Positions 6,072 through 7,453 of a stretch of 7,453 nt of DNA are shown here, piece after piece (positions within the stretch are counted from its first letter, which is position 1; each line of letters begins with the position of its first letter). The stretch covers positions 1 through 7,453 of the forward strand of contig DNGG01000109.1 of NCBI GenBank assembly GCA_003486675.1, given 5' to 3'. The position numbers were made by a program, and so were the translations under genes. The notes below the pieces were generated by a model. The model ran no database searches and was not told where the DNA came from. It saw nothing but the letters and a program-made list of their open reading frames with translations. This DNA is from Cyanobacteria bacterium UBA11372. Lineage in GTDB: Bacteria; Cyanobacteriota; Cyanobacteriia; Cyanobacteriales; Aerosakkonemataceae.

Positions 6072-6085
6072 GTACAAATTTTTAC
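6072..6085 (+). promoter_or_regulatory. Candidate NtcA-binding site GTA-N8-TAC
   Basis: GTA (6072-6074), eight bases CAAATTTT, then TAC (6083-6085) match the NtcA consensus exactly. A possible -10 box TAATTT (TAN3T) follows at 6113-6118, slightly further downstream than in classical NtcA-activated promoters. Transcription would then start near 6125, inside the upstream ATG codon context and before the ATG at 6194. devBCA in Anabaena is NtcA-controlled, which makes the site plausible, but the motif is short enough to arise by chance. Confidence 0.4.
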
Positions 6086-6180
6086 TTGATTAATTCAGGC
6101 AGTAGATCGTGGTAATTTATGCCAATTGCCTGGAAAAAGACCTGCTTGAACAAGCTATTTAAGCACATTTACACCATTCG

Positions 6181-6186
6181 GGAGAG
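6181..6186 (+). promoter_or_regulatory. Ribosome binding site deciding the devC start
   Basis: GGAGAG lies 7 nt before the ATG at 6194. The in-frame ATG at 6119 has no comparable site, so the shorter protein is preferred. Confidence 0.65.
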
Positions 6187-6193
6187 CGGGAAA

Positions 6194-7348
6194 ATGATAT
6201 TTTCTATACCTTTAGCATGGCTGCAATTAACTAGAGAAAAACTGCGTCTGTTGATTGCTTTAGCGGGAATTGCTTTTGCAGCTATTCTCATGTTTATGCA
6301 ATTAGGATTTCAAGCTGCTCTTTACGATAGCGCTACGCGATTCCATCAGAGTTTACAAGCAGACTTAATTTTAATCAGTACTCGCTCTAAATCTCTGGGC
6401 TATATGAGGACTTTTTCTTGGCGTCGTTTGTATCAAATTTTAGGCTTTAATGGCGTAAAAGCCGTTAGCCCTGTATATGTCGGCTTTAGAGACTGGAAAA
6501 ATCCTGACAATGGAAATTTCAGAGCTATATATGTTTATGGCTTTCAGCTAGGGAATCCAGCCTTTAATTTTCCTGAACTAGCTCGCACTCTCGACCAACT
6601 TAAACTCAATGAAAGTATTTTGTTTGATAGAGCTTCTCGTGCAGAATATGGCTCTATTGCTACACAATTTGAGCAGGGGAAATCTATTATTACTGAATTA
6701 GGCAACAAAAGAGTCAAGGTTGTTGGTTTGTTTACCCTGGGGCCTTCTTTTGGGGCAGATGGAAATGTAATTTTGAGCGATTTAAATTTTCTCCGCCTCT
6801 TTACCGATCGGAAAGTAGGACAAATTGATATTGGAATTATTCAGCTTCAACCTCAAGTTAATGCTCAAAATGTGCTTAAAAATATCCAAGCAACCTTACC
6901 TAAAGACGTGAAAGTCTTAACTCATAAAGGTTTTGTAGAATTTGAAAAAAATTACTGGAAAACAAGTACATCAATTGGTTTTATCTTTACTTTAGGTGTA
7001 GGAATGGGATTTATTGTGGGTACGGTTATTGTTTATCAAATTCTTTATGCCGATGTTTCCGATCACCTAGCAGAGTACGCAACTTTAAAAGCAATGGGTT
7101 ACAAAGACTCATATTTAGAAATTGTGGTTTTACAAGAAGGAATACTTTTAGGAGTTTTAGGCTACATTCCAGGATTTGCTCTCACGCTAGGTTTGTACGA
7201 TTTAACAAAACACGCTACATTCTTACCGATTGGAATGACATTAACTCGCTCGTTAATTGTCCTAATATTAGCAATATCGATGTGTTGTATTTCTGGATTA
7301 ATTGCTGTAGGTAAACTCCGTAAAATAGACCCAGCAGAAATTTTTTAA
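6194..7348 (+). CDS. devC: DevC-family ABC exporter permease
   Basis: This 384-residue membrane protein belongs to the DevC group of FtsX/MacB-like permeases. DevC works with DevB (periplasmic adaptor) and DevA (ATPase) to export heterocyst glycolipid or other lipid-like products. The N-terminus, IPLAWLQLTREKLRLLIALAG, leads into membrane segment 1 (about 18-40). A periplasmic domain of roughly 210 residues follows, then three membrane segments near 260-282, 316-336 and 352-373, and the typical C-terminus LRKIDPAEIF. I chose the ATG at 6194 because GGAGAG precedes it and the family starts here; an in-frame ATG at 6119 would add 25 polar residues. No devB lies upstream and no devA begins in the 105 nt downstream, so the transporter set is incomplete in view. 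Divergent from the FAAL, it could export the pathway product, but that is speculation. Confidence 0.88.
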   Translation: MIFSIPLAWLQLTREKLRLLIALAGIAFAAILMFMQLGFQAALYDSATRFHQSLQADLILISTRSKSLGYMRTFSWRRLYQILGFNGVKAVSPVYVGFRDWKNPDNGNFRAIYVYGFQLGNPAFNFPELARTLDQLKLNESILFDRASRAEYGSIATQFEQGKSIITELGNKRVKVVGLFTLGPSFGADGNVILSDLNFLRLFTDRKVGQIDIGIIQLQPQVNAQNVLKNIQATLPKDVKVLTHKGFVEFEKNYWKTSTSIGFIFTLGVGMGFIVGTVIVYQILYADVSDHLAEYATLKAMGYKDSYLEIVVLQEGILLGVLGYIPGFALTLGLYDLTKHATFLPIGMTLTRSLIVLILAISMCCISGLIAVGKLRKIDPAEIF

Positions 7349-7453
7349 TTTGGCTGTAATATCATTTCCGCTTCCATCTCTATCGTCAGCCGGGGTGGGT
7401 TTAATATCTAGTCCGGTAGCATCGGAATCGATGGTTAATGGTATTGTAGGGGC

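Larger units (their letters stand above)
5388..6193. other. Long divergent intergenic region between FAAL and devC
   Basis: About 800 AT-rich bases separate the divergent FAAL and DevC-type genes. I find no convincing protein gene: the open frames are about 20 codons or fewer and nearly all lack ribosome binding sites. The stretch holds a mini-ORF with a perfect ribosome binding site (5491-5508), hairpins at 5595-5627 and 6006-6043, a 7-bp inverted repeat (AGATATA 5783-5789, TATATCT 5801-5807), a 19-bp palindrome (5967-5985), an 8-bp direct repeat AACGTACA (5859-5866 and 6069-6076) and a candidate NtcA site (6072-6085). No convincing promoter for the FAAL gene was recognised. The length and density of symmetric sites suggest a control region for both sides or an unannotated small RNA. 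Confidence 0.7.

Noticed and set aside
6119..6193. Upstream ATG adding 25 residues to the DevC-like protein
   Set aside because: There is no ribosome binding site, the extension is polar and atypical of the family, and a candidate promoter would start transcription inside it.
7298..7453. Minus-strand open frame entering from the right edge (ends ...DITAKLKNF...EFTYSN)
   Set aside because: It overlaps the 3' end of the devC gene by about 50 nt and has no recognisable domain. The sequence near 7441-7453 (TGTAGGGGC) also resembles the edge of a dispersed cyanobacterial repeat, so I do not call a gene.

Overview
This window looks like cyanobacterial chromosome. Four copies of the HIP1 octamer GCGATCGC, the dispersed repeat families GTAGGTTGGGTTGA..., TGTAGTGGCGTGGCAAG... 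and GGTGCGTTAC..., a heptameric short tandem repeat, and a DevC-type permease all point that way. A filamentous genus (Oscillatoriales or Nostocales) is my inference from the repeats and from known gene clusters; there is no 16S or other marker here to prove it.

Layout. About 1-5390 is one biosynthetic block, read entirely on the minus strand. In transcription order it holds: a fatty acyl-AMP ligase (FAAL, 5387-3558); a receiver-AraC regulator (3453-2674); a free-standing acyl carrier protein (2509-2207); a CylC/AurF-like dimetal-carboxylate oxygenase, probably a halogenase (2150-783); and the start of a modular type I polyketide synthase (605-1, cut by the window edge). Positions 5388-6193 form a long divergent intergenic region with several inverted repeats and a candidate NtcA site. 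On the plus strand, 6194-7348 encodes a DevC-family ABC exporter permease with no recognisable partner in view. The last 105 bases hold no gene I can support.

How the genes probably work together. FAAL + ACP + CylC-like enzyme + type I PKS is the loading, tailoring and extension logic of cylindrocyclophane-type (cylA-B-C-PKS) and related cyanobacterial chlorinated lipid clusters. The FAAL adenylates a free fatty acid and passes it to the ACP arm. The dimetal enzyme functionalises (most likely chlorinates) an unactivated carbon of the acyl chain, and the PKS extends it. The regulator has a receiver domain whose phospho-acceptor Asp is replaced by Glu. A good sigma70-like promoter lies directly after the regulator gene and in front of the ACP gene, which suggests that ACP-halogenase-PKS can be switched separately from FAAL-regulator.

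The most promising lead is this halogenase-containing pathway, whose product cannot be told from the window, together with its unusual pseudo-receiver regulator. Repeats have invaded three of the operon's intergenic gaps and may shape its expression.
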